DNA from: Bin87 sp034423115
Lineage (GTDB): Bacteria; Chloroflexota; Dehalococcoidia; Lucifugimonadales; UBA3495
Assembly (NCBI GenBank): GCA_034423115.1
Contig: DAOUJD010000068.1
Location: forward strand, 4,109-68,108
DNA: 64,000 nucleotides
Reading direction: 5' to 3'
Both the position numbers and the translations under genes were made by a program. Below the pieces are notes generated by a model, which was not told where the DNA came from, did not search any database, and worked only from the letters and a program-made list of their open reading frames with translations. Positions 1-8,278 of the stretch are shown piece by piece (positions within the stretch are counted from its first letter, which is position 1; the number at the start of each line of letters is the position of its first letter).

Positions 1-704
1 TCAATGGTGACGTCCAGGGGATGGTTCAACTCCCCGGAACCGCTGCCCTTGCTGCCGAAGGTAGCCAGGTGGGTCCCTCCGGAAGTGTACTTCTGTACCC
101 GGTGGTTGCCCCAGTCGGCGACATAGATGTCTCCGGACGGATCGATGGCGATGCCGGACGGCATTTCCAGATCTTCGGGGCCGTTGCCCTTGGTGCCGAA
201 GCCGCTCAGGAAGTCGCCGTCAGGGCTGAACTTTTGGACGCGGCTGGTTTTGGCCGAGACCACCCAGAGGTTGCCGTCGGCATCAAATACCATGCCAGCG
301 GCGCCGCTCAGCTGTCCCTCGCCTTCGCCGGCCTCTCCCCACTGTCCCAGCAGGTTGCCGTCGGCGTCGAAGGAGGAAATCTGGTTCTTCCACTCGTCGG
401 ACGCGTAGATGTTGCCTGCGGCGTCAGCGGTGATGCCCGTGAGCCACATGAACAGGCTGCCGGACCCGGCCTGGTAGGCAATGCCTTCCCGGCCAAATTC
501 GCCGATGTACTCCTGGTCAACGGTGCACTTGGTAATTCGGGCGCTGGGGTTTTGCTCTCCGGAACGATTGGCTACGTAGAGCGTGCCGTCGGGAAGGGCG
601 GCTACGCCAACCGGCTGGCTGAATCCCATGCCCACCTGAGCGTTCCGGCCGATATTGTGGCTATAGAGCCACGCGCGGCCACTCGCTACGGTATTCAGAG
701 GCAT
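1..704 (-). CDS. NHL-repeat beta-propeller protein, C-terminus cut by window edge
   Basis: Translating the minus strand from the ATG at 704 gives about 234 residues with no stop before base 1, so the C-terminus lies outside the window. The protein has NHL/6-bladed propeller repeats of the form 'PSGIAIDPSGDIYVADWGN' followed by 'HRVQKYTSGGTHLATFGSKG'; at least four are visible. A GGAGG ribosome site lies about 7 bases before the ATG. No signal peptide is visible from this start. NHL proteins are usually binding scaffolds or extracytoplasmic propellers, and the substrate is unknown. It lies 81 bases downstream of the DUF1501 gene on the same strand and may be its last operon member. The long plus-strand ORF over the same bases is antisense and rejected. 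Confidence 0.85.
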   Translation of the reverse strand, partial: MPLNTVASGRAWLYSHNIGRNAQVGMGFSQPVGVAALPDGTLYVANRSGEQNPSARITKCTVDQEYIGEFGREGIAYQAGSGSLFMWLTGITADAAGNIYASDEWKNQISSFDADGNLLGQWGEAGEGEGQLSGAAGMVFDADGNLWVVSAKTSRVQKFSPDGDFLSGFGTKGNGPEDLEMPSGIAIDPSGDIYVADWGNHRVQKYTSGGTHLATFGSKGSGSGELNHPLDVTI

Positions 705-785
705 AGTTGGTCCTCCAATTGGGTTTTGTCGGTAGTGGCGGCGCAACCTTTCGACTGCGCCGCCGCATTTTCTGTGCTGTCCCGC

Positions 786-1919
786 TTACTTCTGGATGAA
801 GTCGTGCTTCGGGAAGGTGCCGTTGACGATGGGGTTGGCGTCCATGCCCAGCCAGTCTTCGACGATGCTGGAGTAGGCGCCGCGGAAGTCATAGTTCGGG
901 ACCAGGTCGCCCTGTTCCAGATCCTCGGCCTTCCGGGAAGGATAGTCGCCATAGAGGCCGCCCTTGACGGGGTCGCCGATGACGAATGCAGCGCCGGCTG
1001 CGCCGTGGTCGGTGCCGGAGCCGTTGTCGCGGACGCGGCGGCCGAACTCGGAGAACAGGTACATTACGATGTTCTCGCCGGTGTTGTGCTCCTTCATGTC
1101 CTGGAAGAAAGCGCTGATACTCTCGGAAACTTCCTTCCACAATACCGGGTGGGCCGCGGCCTCACCGGCGTGGGTGTCGAAGCTGCCGTGCTGGGTGTAG
1201 AAGATCTTGGTGCCGAGGTCGGCCATGTACACCTGGGCGATGTCACGCAGGTGCATGGCGATCGGGCTGTTGGGATACTCCACGTTGCTGGAGTACTGCT
1301 CCGGCGCGACCTTGACGATGTCTGCGCCGACCATGGCGTCGGTGCCGGTGGAGCGCAGGTAGTCGTTGACGAAGCTGCCGCCCACGGTGGGGGAGTACAT
1401 CTTTGAGAACAGGTCCAACGCCCTGGACCGCTGGTCTACGTCGGCGATGCCGGTCAGCAGGCCATAGGTGCTCAGGTCGGCGATGGCAGCGACGGGGACT
1501 CCGGGGACGGCCAGTGCGCGGGGCAGGCCATGGCCGAAGTTGATGGCCGTCAGCACGTTTTCTTTGTTCGGGTCCATCTCGCGAGCGACGCGGCCGGCCC
1601 ATCCCTCAGTGCCAACCTTGTCCGGCTCACAGGTGTGCCAGATGTCCATGCTGCGGAAGTGCGAGCGGGGGCTGTCGGCGTAGCCGATGCCGTGGATCAC
1701 CGCGACCTTGCCTTCGTCGTACAGCTCCTTGATCGGGCCCATGGTGGGCATAAAGCCGAGCTCGTCATTGATGGGGATGATGTCTTCCCGTTCATAGCGG
1801 ATAGACGGGCGGTTGTCGTAATACAACGAGTCGTTGTAGGGGATCACCGTGTTGAAGTAGTCGTTGCCGCCGGTGAGCTGCAGGACCACGATGACCGGAT
1901 CTTTCTTTGTGGAGGTCAT
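786..1919 (-). CDS. DUF1501 family protein
   Basis: This 377-residue protein belongs to the DUF1501 family, which shares the alkaline-phosphatase/sulfatase fold. Diagnostic motifs are 'LQLTGGNDYFNTVIPY' at residues 13-28, 'SHFRSMDIWH' near residue 86, 'FDTHAG' near residue 250, and 'SEFGRRVRDNGSGTDHG' near residue 290. The Asp and His residues in these motifs match likely metal ligands. Many relatives carry a Tat signal; this one starts directly with the first strand, so it may be cytoplasmic or exported with a partner. The DUF1800 gene lies 81 bases upstream on the same strand, the usual pairing for these families. The biochemical role of the pair is not established. Confidence 0.9.
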   Translation of the reverse strand: MTSTKKDPVIVVLQLTGGNDYFNTVIPYNDSLYYDNRPSIRYEREDIIPINDELGFMPTMGPIKELYDEGKVAVIHGIGYADSPRSHFRSMDIWHTCEPDKVGTEGWAGRVAREMDPNKENVLTAINFGHGLPRALAVPGVPVAAIADLSTYGLLTGIADVDQRSRALDLFSKMYSPTVGGSFVNDYLRSTGTDAMVGADIVKVAPEQYSSNVEYPNSPIAMHLRDIAQVYMADLGTKIFYTQHGSFDTHAGEAAAHPVLWKEVSESISAFFQDMKEHNTGENIVMYLFSEFGRRVRDNGSGTDHGAAGAAFVIGDPVKGGLYGDYPSRKAEDLEQGDLVPNYDFRGAYSSIVEDWLGMDANPIVNGTFPKHDFIQK

Positions 1920-2000
1920 TGCGTAAGCTCCTTTGTAATTTCGTTGAGTTAGTCGGTTCGGTGTTGCCGCCGGGCCGATTTCGACCCGGCAGAGTTCCGA

Positions 2001-3401
2001 TTAGCCGAACTGGTACTCGGTGGTGGCGCTGATGAGAGCCATGGTCTCGCCGATGCGAGTCGCCGTGGCTGTCCGGTCGCCCCAGTTGACATCGCCACCG
2101 GCGCGGACGTGCTCGGCCAACTGGCCGCGTGTCTCTTCACTGAGCTCGACAAAGCCCATGTATTCAGTGCAGGCGTCCAGCAGGTGATCCGGTGTGGTGA
2201 CGCCTTCGGCGTACATGTTGTCGATGATGTCTCGCATGCCGGGCAGGTCGGAGTTGGAGACGCGGTCGGCCACGAAGTTGATGCGGGCCAACAGCGCGCC
2301 GGAGTTGATCCACTCGAGACCGGTGTGCCAGCCTTCGACCGACGGCGGGTCCAGGATGGACTGGCCCATGTAGGTGGGCTCCTTGCCGATGTTCAGAACG
2401 CCGGGGTCCGGGTTCTCGAACAGGCCAACCATGCGCAGCGTTCCGGCGACCACTTCCGCCGGGCTCTTGATCTTCTGGTAGCGGGCGTCCTTGAACCACT
2501 GTGAAAGGAACATGTGGCGCAGCACGGCCTTCATGTCGAAGCCAGACTGCTCGAACACATCCATCATCTCTTCCAGCGCGTCCTCGTCGCGTGCCGGCTC
2601 GATGGTCCATGCAGGAACCTGCGGCTCGTCGGCGACGAAGAAGTTGTAGAGGTGACGGCAGATGAAGCGGGAGGTTGCCGGCTCTTCGAGGATGATATCT
2701 ATGATGTCTTCCCCGTCGAAGTTGCCGGTGCGACCCAGGAACGTCTTCTCGCCGAAGTCGTGGTCCTCTTCGTGGTAGGCGAACTTCCAGGGATAGCGGC
2801 CGTAGGGAGCCCGGGGCAGCTTGGCCTGGATGGTCCAACCGGTGAAGGCTCGCGAACACTCGCGAACGTCAACCTCGGTGTAGTTGGAAACGCCCATGGA
2901 GAAGAGTTCCAGAAGCTCGCGGCCCCAGTTCTCGTTCACGGCATCCCGATGGTTTTCGTTATTGTCCAGCCAGAAGATCATGGCCGGGTTCTTGGACAGC
3001 TCGATGAGAATGTCCCGGTAGTTGCCCATCCCGTGCTCGCGGAGCATGTCGATTTGCTCGAGCAACTGGTCGCAGTTGTCGACCTTGGAGTTGCCGGTCG
3101 CAAATACATGATGCCAGAACAGGGTCATCTTCTCTTCGAGCGGCCGGTCGCTGGATACCATGTTGTACATCCAGTTAGCCTGGCCGGAGAAGGGGACGCC
3201 GCCGGGGAGCAGGAAGCTGGGGTGATACCTCAGCAACAGTGCCATCTTGCCGCCAACATTCTCAGCGGGCGGATTCAACAGCTCTTCCACGGTGGCTTCG
3301 TAACCCTGAGCAACGCAACGTTCCAACTCTGCGCGGTTGGCGCCAAAACCGGCGCGCCGCATCAGGTGGGCCATCAATGCCAGGTCATCTTTATGTGACA
3401 T
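2001..3401 (-). CDS. DUF1800 family protein
   Basis: This 466-residue protein is a full-length DUF1800 member. It opens with the typical 'MAHLMRRAGFGANRAELER' segment and contains 'FWHHVFATG' near residue 92. The hallmark 'NWGRELLELFSMGVSNYTE' lies near residue 158, and a conserved 'PPSVEGWHTGLEWINS' block near residue 352. It is mostly helical with no obvious signal peptide. It is first in a minus-strand operon with the DUF1501 gene and probably the NHL protein. DUF1800/DUF1501 pairs are common in planctomycetes, Chloroflexota and proteobacteria, but their reaction is unknown. Confidence 0.9.
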   Translation of the reverse strand: MSHKDDLALMAHLMRRAGFGANRAELERCVAQGYEATVEELLNPPAENVGGKMALLLRYHPSFLLPGGVPFSGQANWMYNMVSSDRPLEEKMTLFWHHVFATGNSKVDNCDQLLEQIDMLREHGMGNYRDILIELSKNPAMIFWLDNNENHRDAVNENWGRELLELFSMGVSNYTEVDVRECSRAFTGWTIQAKLPRAPYGRYPWKFAYHEEDHDFGEKTFLGRTGNFDGEDIIDIILEEPATSRFICRHLYNFFVADEPQVPAWTIEPARDEDALEEMMDVFEQSGFDMKAVLRHMFLSQWFKDARYQKIKSPAEVVAGTLRMVGLFENPDPGVLNIGKEPTYMGQSILDPPSVEGWHTGLEWINSGALLARINFVADRVSNSDLPGMRDIIDNMYAEGVTTPDHLLDACTEYMGFVELSEETRGQLAEHVRAGGDVNWGDRTATATRIGETMALISATTEYQFG

Positions 3402-3528
3402 TCTGTGCCTCCTTCCTGTGTTTTTCCTACCAAAGTCGCAGCCAAGCGAACACTACCTCGCGCGACTCACGATTGCTCGGTAGTTTATTTTACGCACTAC
3501 AGCGTGTCAACCGAAAACTACCATATCG

Positions 3529-3550
3529 ATCAAATTTGATAACGATTATA
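3529..3550 (-). promoter_or_regulatory. Candidate promoter/operator upstream of the DUF1800 operon
   Basis: On the minus strand a perfect TATAAT (3550-3545) lies about 145 bases before the DUF1800 ATG. It is followed at once by a 12-base perfect palindrome ATCAAATTTGAT (3529-3540). A -10 box overlapping or adjoining a palindrome is the arrangement of a repressor operator. No good -35 hexamer is visible at the expected spacing, so this is only a candidate. Confidence 0.3.
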
Positions 3551-3615
3551 AAGTGGTAACAGACAATAAACTGTGCTCAGGCCCGCAAGGAATCCACGGC
3601 CCCGGCGTTTGCTGT

Positions 3616-5448
3616 CTAATTCGATCCGGTTTGTACCGGGTCGCAGTCTGGCAGGTGGTCGAAAGTGTCGAGATCGTTCTCGGAAATGTCTTTCAATCCC
3701 GACGGTATGCACCCGCTCAACTCGTTCCGCTCGACGTACAGCAGGGTCAGATTGCTCAGGTTGGTCAACGCCTCCGGTATCTGGCCGGTCAGCATGTTGT
3801 TGTCCAAATGCAGTTGCTCGAGTTTTGACAGTTGCCCAAGTTCAGAGGGTATCTGGCCCGTCAACTGGTTGTTGTCCAGGTGCAGTTGTTCCAGATTCTC
3901 CAGGCTGCCCAGTTCGGAAGGTATGTCGTCGCTCAACTCGTTGCGGTTGAAGTCCAAGACTTTCAACTCCAGCAATGCTCCCAGTTCAGCTGGGATTGAA
4001 CCCGTCAACTCATTTTCACGAAGGCGGAGTTCTTCCAGATTCTCCAAGTCTCCCAAATCGGCGGGAATCGCTCCCTCCAGCCGATTGCTGCTCAACTGCA
4101 AACGCTCCAACTTGGCTAACTTGCCCAATTCGGAAGGAATCGCTCCCTCCAGCCGGTTAGTGGAAAGGTACAAGCTCTCCAGATTCTCCAGGTCGCCCAG
4201 CGCAGCCGGTATCTCGCCGGTCAGCCGGTTGTTGCGGAGGGTCGCTACCTTCAGGTTCTCCAGTTTGCCCAACTCCGTGGGTATCACGCCGGTGAGTCGG
4301 TTATTGCGGAGGAACAACCTGCTCAGTTCCTTGAGATCGCCCAACTCGGCCGGTATGTCCCCGGTCAACTGATTTTCATGGAGATACAGCCCCCTCAGAT
4401 TGGTTAATTTACCCAATTGGGGCGGTATCTCCCCGGTCAGTTCGCTGCTGTACAGGCCTAGCCAGTAGAGTCTGGACAGATCACCCAACTCGGCCGGTAT
4501 ATTCCCGGTAAAATCATTATCGCCGAGCCACAGAGCGCCAAGGTTGGCGAGACCGCCCAACTCGGGTGGTAACTTGCCGGTCAGCTTGTTGCCGTCCAGG
4601 TCAAGAGACCTGAGGTTAGTAAGGCCGATTATTTCGGCCGGTATCTTGCCCTCCAGTTCGTTGTTCCACAACTCCAGATCGGTCAGGTTGCTGAGGTTGC
4701 CCAACTCGGGGGGAATCGGTCCACTGAAATGGTTGTGGTCGAACGACAACACGGTCAAATTGGTGAGATTGCCAATTTCCGCAGGTATCTCCCCGCCAAT
4801 CCTGTTGCCATCGAGGTCCAGGGTCTCCAGGCTGGCAAGGTTGCCCAACTCGGGCGGCAACTCACCGCTCAAGTTGTTGTTGTCCAGGTAAATGACCAGC
4901 ACGCAACCGCTACTGTCCGTGGATACACCGAACCATTGGCCGATAGGGGCATCTGAGAGCCAGTTCAGGTTGTTCTGCCATCTGTCGCCGCCGGTGGAAT
5001 CGTACAAAGCCACCAAAGCGTCCCGGTCCTCGGCGCAACTGTCCAGCATCAATGCATTAGACCACGGCGACCAGGCCGGTCCGCCAAACCTTCCGGTGCT
5101 TCCCGCGACGGCGAACCAGTACGTCGCGCCTGGTTTCAGGTCCGTGATAGATTGGGAAGTCTGTCCCGTGTTGCGTACGCTCTTGTAAGTCAGGAAGTCT
5201 CGCCACTCCTCACCCGCTTCGTAGGCCGCGTGGAATTCCTCCTGAGAAATCCACGCGAACATGTAAAACCTGGCGTCTGGAACGCCCTCCCATGTAATTA
5301 CAGCGTCTCCGGCATTGGGCCCAGCTTCTGCCTGGGGTTTGCCGGGCGCGGGAAGGTTTCCCTGGGCTGAGACCGGGACCGTGCTGCCGACTCCAATAAC
5401 CATCAGAATGACGATAAAAATTGATGCAATGACTGTTCGAAACTTCAA
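3616..5448 (-). CDS. Secreted leucine-rich-repeat protein
   Basis: This 610-residue protein begins with a classical signal peptide (residues 1-29, ending near 'VPVSAQG'). A fibronectin-III-like domain follows at about residues 30-135 ('PQAEAGPNAGDAVITWEG'). Next is an N-terminal LRR cap with 'DALVALYDSTGGDRWQNN' and a Cys near each end. About 18-20 plant-type LRRs of 24 residues follow, with consensus LxxLxLxxNxLTGxIPxELG. The C-terminus closes with a Cys-containing cap and has no membrane anchor or sorting signal, so the protein is probably released or loosely bound. Such proteins are ligand-binding or adhesive; no enzymatic domain is seen. The repeats are near-identical at DNA level and could recombine. 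Confidence 0.9.
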   Translation of the reverse strand: MKFRTVIASIFIVILMVIGVGSTVPVSAQGNLPAPGKPQAEAGPNAGDAVITWEGVPDARFYMFAWISQEEFHAAYEAGEEWRDFLTYKSVRNTGQTSQSITDLKPGATYWFAVAGSTGRFGGPAWSPWSNALMLDSCAEDRDALVALYDSTGGDRWQNNLNWLSDAPIGQWFGVSTDSSGCVLVIYLDNNNLSGELPPELGNLASLETLDLDGNRIGGEIPAEIGNLTNLTVLSFDHNHFSGPIPPELGNLSNLTDLELWNNELEGKIPAEIIGLTNLRSLDLDGNKLTGKLPPELGGLANLGALWLGDNDFTGNIPAELGDLSRLYWLGLYSSELTGEIPPQLGKLTNLRGLYLHENQLTGDIPAELGDLKELSRLFLRNNRLTGVIPTELGKLENLKVATLRNNRLTGEIPAALGDLENLESLYLSTNRLEGAIPSELGKLAKLERLQLSSNRLEGAIPADLGDLENLEELRLRENELTGSIPAELGALLELKVLDFNRNELSDDIPSELGSLENLEQLHLDNNQLTGQIPSELGQLSKLEQLHLDNNMLTGQIPEALTNLSNLTLLYVERNELSGCIPSGLKDISENDLDTFDHLPDCDPVQTGSN

Positions 5449-5514
5449 AATTGGAACCGATCCTTTGAATTTATGAGTCCTGCTGGGAAATGTCCCCGGC
5501 GAGCGCGACGAGGT

Positions 5515-5949
5515 TTACTTCGGCACCGCCCACGTCGGCGGTGGCGCGTAGGTGACCGATGCGTCGTTGTCGGCGGGAATTCGGGCTATCAGCCTGCCAT
5601 TCTGCACTAATACATCGTGATAAAAAAGTTGAGCTCGGGGGCCATTCACGCATACCCCCTGGCTTTCCTCAAAGCGCCAACCGTGGTCCGGACACAGGAA
5701 GCTCTTGTCCCACTTGACCACCCGGCCAAAGGCATGGGGGCACACCATGGACATCAGGCGGTATTGCCCGTCTCTGCCCTTGGCCAGCCAGTGCTCCTCG
5801 CCGTTGTCCAGTCGAACCCGCGCCGGGAACTCGCGAAAGTCCGCCACCGCGCCGATGTCCACGCTGCGGGCCGGGGCCATCTTGTTGCCGCCGATATCGG
5901 CGGGGTCGGTGTACATGCGTCGCCGGCGGTGGTAAATATTTTCGCTCAT
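5515..5949 (-). CDS. Rieske-type [2Fe-2S] ferredoxin
   Basis: This 144-residue protein carries a Rieske cluster motif: Cys-Pro-His near residue 70 and Cys-Pro-Asp-His about 16 residues later, giving the two Cys and two His ligands. No catalytic oxygenase domain follows, so it resembles a stand-alone Rieske ferredoxin or electron-transfer subunit. It is 19 bases downstream of the 106-residue gene on the same strand, so the two are probably cotranscribed. No reductase or terminal oxygenase is adjacent, and its electron partner is unknown. Confidence 0.85.
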   Translation of the reverse strand: MSENIYHRRRRMYTDPADIGGNKMAPARSVDIGAVADFREFPARVRLDNGEEHWLAKGRDGQYRLMSMVCPHAFGRVVKWDKSFLCPDHGWRFEESQGVCVNGPRAQLFYHDVLVQNGRLIARIPADNDASVTYAPPPTWAVPK

Positions 5950-5968
5950 GGTGCTTCTCCTGGTCGCG

Positions 5969-6289
5969 TTATGCGTCAGTAAGCCCGTCGGTGGGCAACC
6001 CGTCGATAGCTTCTTCTATTGTGATGACCGGGAAAATGACGGCGCGGTTCCAGGCAGCGAGGCCCATGTCGATCACCGCGTTATCTACGGCGTGGGCGTC
6101 GGGGCCATCCAGGATCAGCCACGTTTGATGCGACGATTTGCCTACCCACCCGCCGCGAAACTGGCAGCCCCGGTTCGCCAGCGTTTCGGTCAAGTCGGCG
6201 GACATGCGCAACACGCGATCCCTTATCCGCATGTCCACGCCTGGAGAGTGCTCCGGCGCGTGTCTCAGCGACACCATGTATAAAGCCAT
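5969..6289 (-). CDS. Small conserved-looking hypothetical protein, possible dimeric alpha/beta-barrel fold
   Basis: This 106-residue protein starts 'MALYMVSLRHAPEHSPG'. Its pattern, with a short beta strand, His residues, a helix and 'HQTWLILDGPDAHAV' in the middle, resembles small dimeric ferredoxin-like alpha/beta-barrel proteins. That is a fold guess; I do not recognise a named family with confidence. It is translated just upstream of the Rieske ferredoxin (19-base gap), so it may bind a ligand or metal in the same pathway. Confidence 0.6.
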   Translation of the reverse strand: MALYMVSLRHAPEHSPGVDMRIRDRVLRMSADLTETLANRGCQFRGGWVGKSSHQTWLILDGPDAHAVDNAVIDMGLAAWNRAVIFPVITIEEAIDGLPTDGLTDA

Positions 6290-6313
6290 CGGACAGCACC
6301 TCCCAAAGCGATG

Positions 6314-7258
6314 TTATCGTACTGTAGTAGGTTGGTCGGCCGACGCCGGCCTGAAAATTCCCGGCCGGGTCAACCCGTCGAAAACCTGTGGACGCATGGC
6401 CTCGGCCAACCCTTCCAGTACGTCGATGACCCGAGGGCCATGCCGGCTCGGAATCTGGCCGTCAAATAGAAACACCCGTCCATCTTTCACGGCGTCCAGC
6501 TCATTCCACGCGGGCAGGTTCGACAAGCGCGTCGTCTCCGCAATCGTTCGATCCATGTTGAACGCGCAGGGCATCACCATCACGTAGTCGGGCTGGTATT
6601 CCAGCACTTCGTCCCAACCGACTTCCCGCGATTTGCCCCACTTTTCGGCCAGTCCTTCCTCACCGCCGGCCAACTCGACCAGTTCCGGAGTCCACTGTCC
6701 CGTGTTGCGCAGCGGTTCCAGCCAGTCGATGCAGAACACTTTGGGACGGCTACCGTCCACCACCCGGCCGCCCACGTATTCGGCTCGCGCCCGCAGTTCC
6801 GCCAGCAAGACCCCGGCGGCCTCGGGAACCCCCGCCGCGTCGCCAATCCGATGTATGTTCCCGAAAATGTCGTCCAGCCCGGCCGGCCGGATACTCAGAA
6901 TATCGGGCGAATAATCCAGGGTCTTCGCCGCCGTCTCGAACACGGAACCCGCGCCCACGGCGCATACCTCGCACAGTTCCTGGGTCAATATGATGTCGGG
7001 CTGCAACTGGTGGAGCAAATCGCCGTCGATAATGTACAGGGGATTTCCAGCCGTTCGCGCCTGCTGGATGATGGCGTCAATCTCTGCGCTGGACAGGTGC
7101 GATTTGCTGCGTATGCTCCGGCTCACCACCGGCAATCCTCGAGCCTCCGCAGGGTAGTCGCACATATGGGAAACGCCGACCAGGGAATCGCCAAGTCCCA
7201 GGGCGAAAACGATCTCGGTTGCGCTGGGCAGCAACGACACGATACGCATGCCCGGCAT
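6314..7258 (-). CDS. Cobalamin-binding protein (BtuF-like, TroA fold)
   Basis: The roughly 314-residue protein has the periplasmic-binding (TroA-like) fold of BtuF relatives. Family blocks are 'MRIVSLLPSATEIVFALG' at the start, 'LVGVSHMCDYP', 'DIILTQELCEVCAVG' near residue 100, and 'LPAWNELDAVKDGRVFLFDG' near the end. No signal peptide or lipobox is present, as in a cytosolic-looking subgroup annotated cobalamin-binding protein. No BtuC or BtuD partner is nearby. Start choice is uncertain: TTG at 7285 (with a TGAGG upstream), ATG at 7258 and ATG at 7249 are all possible. It is divergent from folD. Confidence 0.8.
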   Translation of the reverse strand: MPGMRIVSLLPSATEIVFALGLGDSLVGVSHMCDYPAEARGLPVVSRSIRSKSHLSSAEIDAIIQQARTAGNPLYIIDGDLLHQLQPDIILTQELCEVCAVGAGSVFETAAKTLDYSPDILSIRPAGLDDIFGNIHRIGDAAGVPEAAGVLLAELRARAEYVGGRVVDGSRPKVFCIDWLEPLRNTGQWTPELVELAGGEEGLAEKWGKSREVGWDEVLEYQPDYVMVMPCAFNMDRTIAETTRLSNLPAWNELDAVKDGRVFLFDGQIPSRHGPRVIDVLEGLAEAMRPQVFDGLTRPGIFRPASADQPTTVR

Positions 7259-7330
7259 TGTAGGCCGATTCGTTTCCGATGGCAAACCTCAAAGTTCAGC
7301 ACGGACATACCGGATGTACGGGATGAATAA

Positions 7331-7357
7331 TTGAGAGCGATATGCCAATGGTATGAT
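7331..7357 (+). promoter_or_regulatory. Candidate sigma-70-like promoter for folD-queA
   Basis: TTGAGA at 7331-7336 and TATGAT at 7352-7357 are separated by 15 bases, shorter than ideal. The -10 box overlaps the upstream ATG of folD (7353), which favours the ATG at 7368 as the true start and would give a very short leader. Confidence 0.3.
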
Positions 7358-7367
7358 ACGAGCAACT

Positions 7368-8258
7368 ATGACCGCCCGCATCCTGAACGGAAACGAACTG
7401 GCTGCCGAACTCCGCACAGAGGTGGCCGAGGGCGTCTTCCTGCTGGTCTCAACGTCCGGTGTAACGCCCGGTCTCGCCGCGATATTGGTCGGCGACGATC
7501 CTGCTTCCGCCGTTTATGTGCGCAACAAGGCGCGCGCTTGCGCCTACGCCGGCATATTCTCCGAGACTTTCAACGTGGCCGCCGCGTCCACACAGGATGA
7601 TCTGCGCGTGTTGATCGACCGCCTAAATGCAGACCCCCGGTTCCACGGGATCCTGTTGCAGTTGCCGTTACCCAGTCATTTGAATGAGGCTGAGGCAATC
7701 GAGCGTATTGACCCAACCAAGGATGTGGACGGTCTGCACCCCATCAGCCAAGGCCGGATGCTCCAGGGAGAACCCACCTTCCTGCCCTGCACGCCGGCCG
7801 GCGTCCAGCAGGTCCTGCTCCGTTCCGGCTATGACCCAGCGGGGCAGCACGTGGTTATCGTCGGCCGCAGCAACATAGTCGGCAAGCCCCTGGCGGCCTT
7901 GCTGATGCAACGCAACTCCGGCGGCAACGCCACGGTGACCGTCTGCCACACCAGGACCCGGGACCTGCCCGATGTCACCCGTCAAGCCGACATCCTGGTA
8001 GCGGCCATGGGCGTCCCGGGAGCCATCGGCGCCGAAATGGTGCTCCCCGGGGCCGTGGTAATCGATGTGGGAATAAACCGGGTCGATGACCCGTCCCGAC
8101 GTCGCGGCTACCGCCTGGTGGGAGATGTCGACTTCGATCCGGTCGCCGCCAAGGCCGAAGCGATCACGCCTGTGCCCGGCGGTATCGGCCCCATGACCGT
8201 CGCTATGCTCATCAGCAACACCTTGCACGCCGCACGGGTCAGTGCGGGATATGCGTAA
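7368..8258 (+). CDS. folD: Bifunctional methylenetetrahydrofolate dehydrogenase/cyclohydrolase FolD
   Basis: This 296-residue enzyme interconverts 5,10-methylene-, methenyl- and 10-formyl-tetrahydrofolate in cytosolic one-carbon metabolism. Family signatures are clear: 'GDDPASAVYVRNKARAC' with the catalytic Tyr and Lys, 'GILLQLPLPSHLN' and 'PTKDVDGLHP'. The NADP-binding 'VIVGRSNIVGKPLAALL' lies near residue 160, and 'PVPGGIGPMTVAML' near the C-terminus. An upstream ATG at 7353 would add five residues; I prefer 7368. queA follows 20 bases downstream, probably in one transcript. Confidence 0.97.
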   Translation: MTARILNGNELAAELRTEVAEGVFLLVSTSGVTPGLAAILVGDDPASAVYVRNKARACAYAGIFSETFNVAAASTQDDLRVLIDRLNADPRFHGILLQLPLPSHLNEAEAIERIDPTKDVDGLHPISQGRMLQGEPTFLPCTPAGVQQVLLRSGYDPAGQHVVIVGRSNIVGKPLAALLMQRNSGGNATVTVCHTRTRDLPDVTRQADILVAAMGVPGAIGAEMVLPGAVVIDVGINRVDDPSRRRGYRLVGDVDFDPVAAKAEAITPVPGGIGPMTVAMLISNTLHAARVSAGYA

Positions 8259-8278
8259 CCGAATACCGCCGCTTTCCT

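Noticed and set aside
21..1406. Long plus-strand open frame of 461 residues
   Set aside because: It is antisense to the NHL and DUF1501 genes, which have clear family motifs and ribosome sites; its Val/Gly/Ala-rich translation has no domain.
4000..5000. Tandem DNA repeat in the LRR gene as a mobile or VNTR element
   Set aside because: The 72-base period reflects the 24-residue LRR unit and diverged codons, so it is protein architecture.
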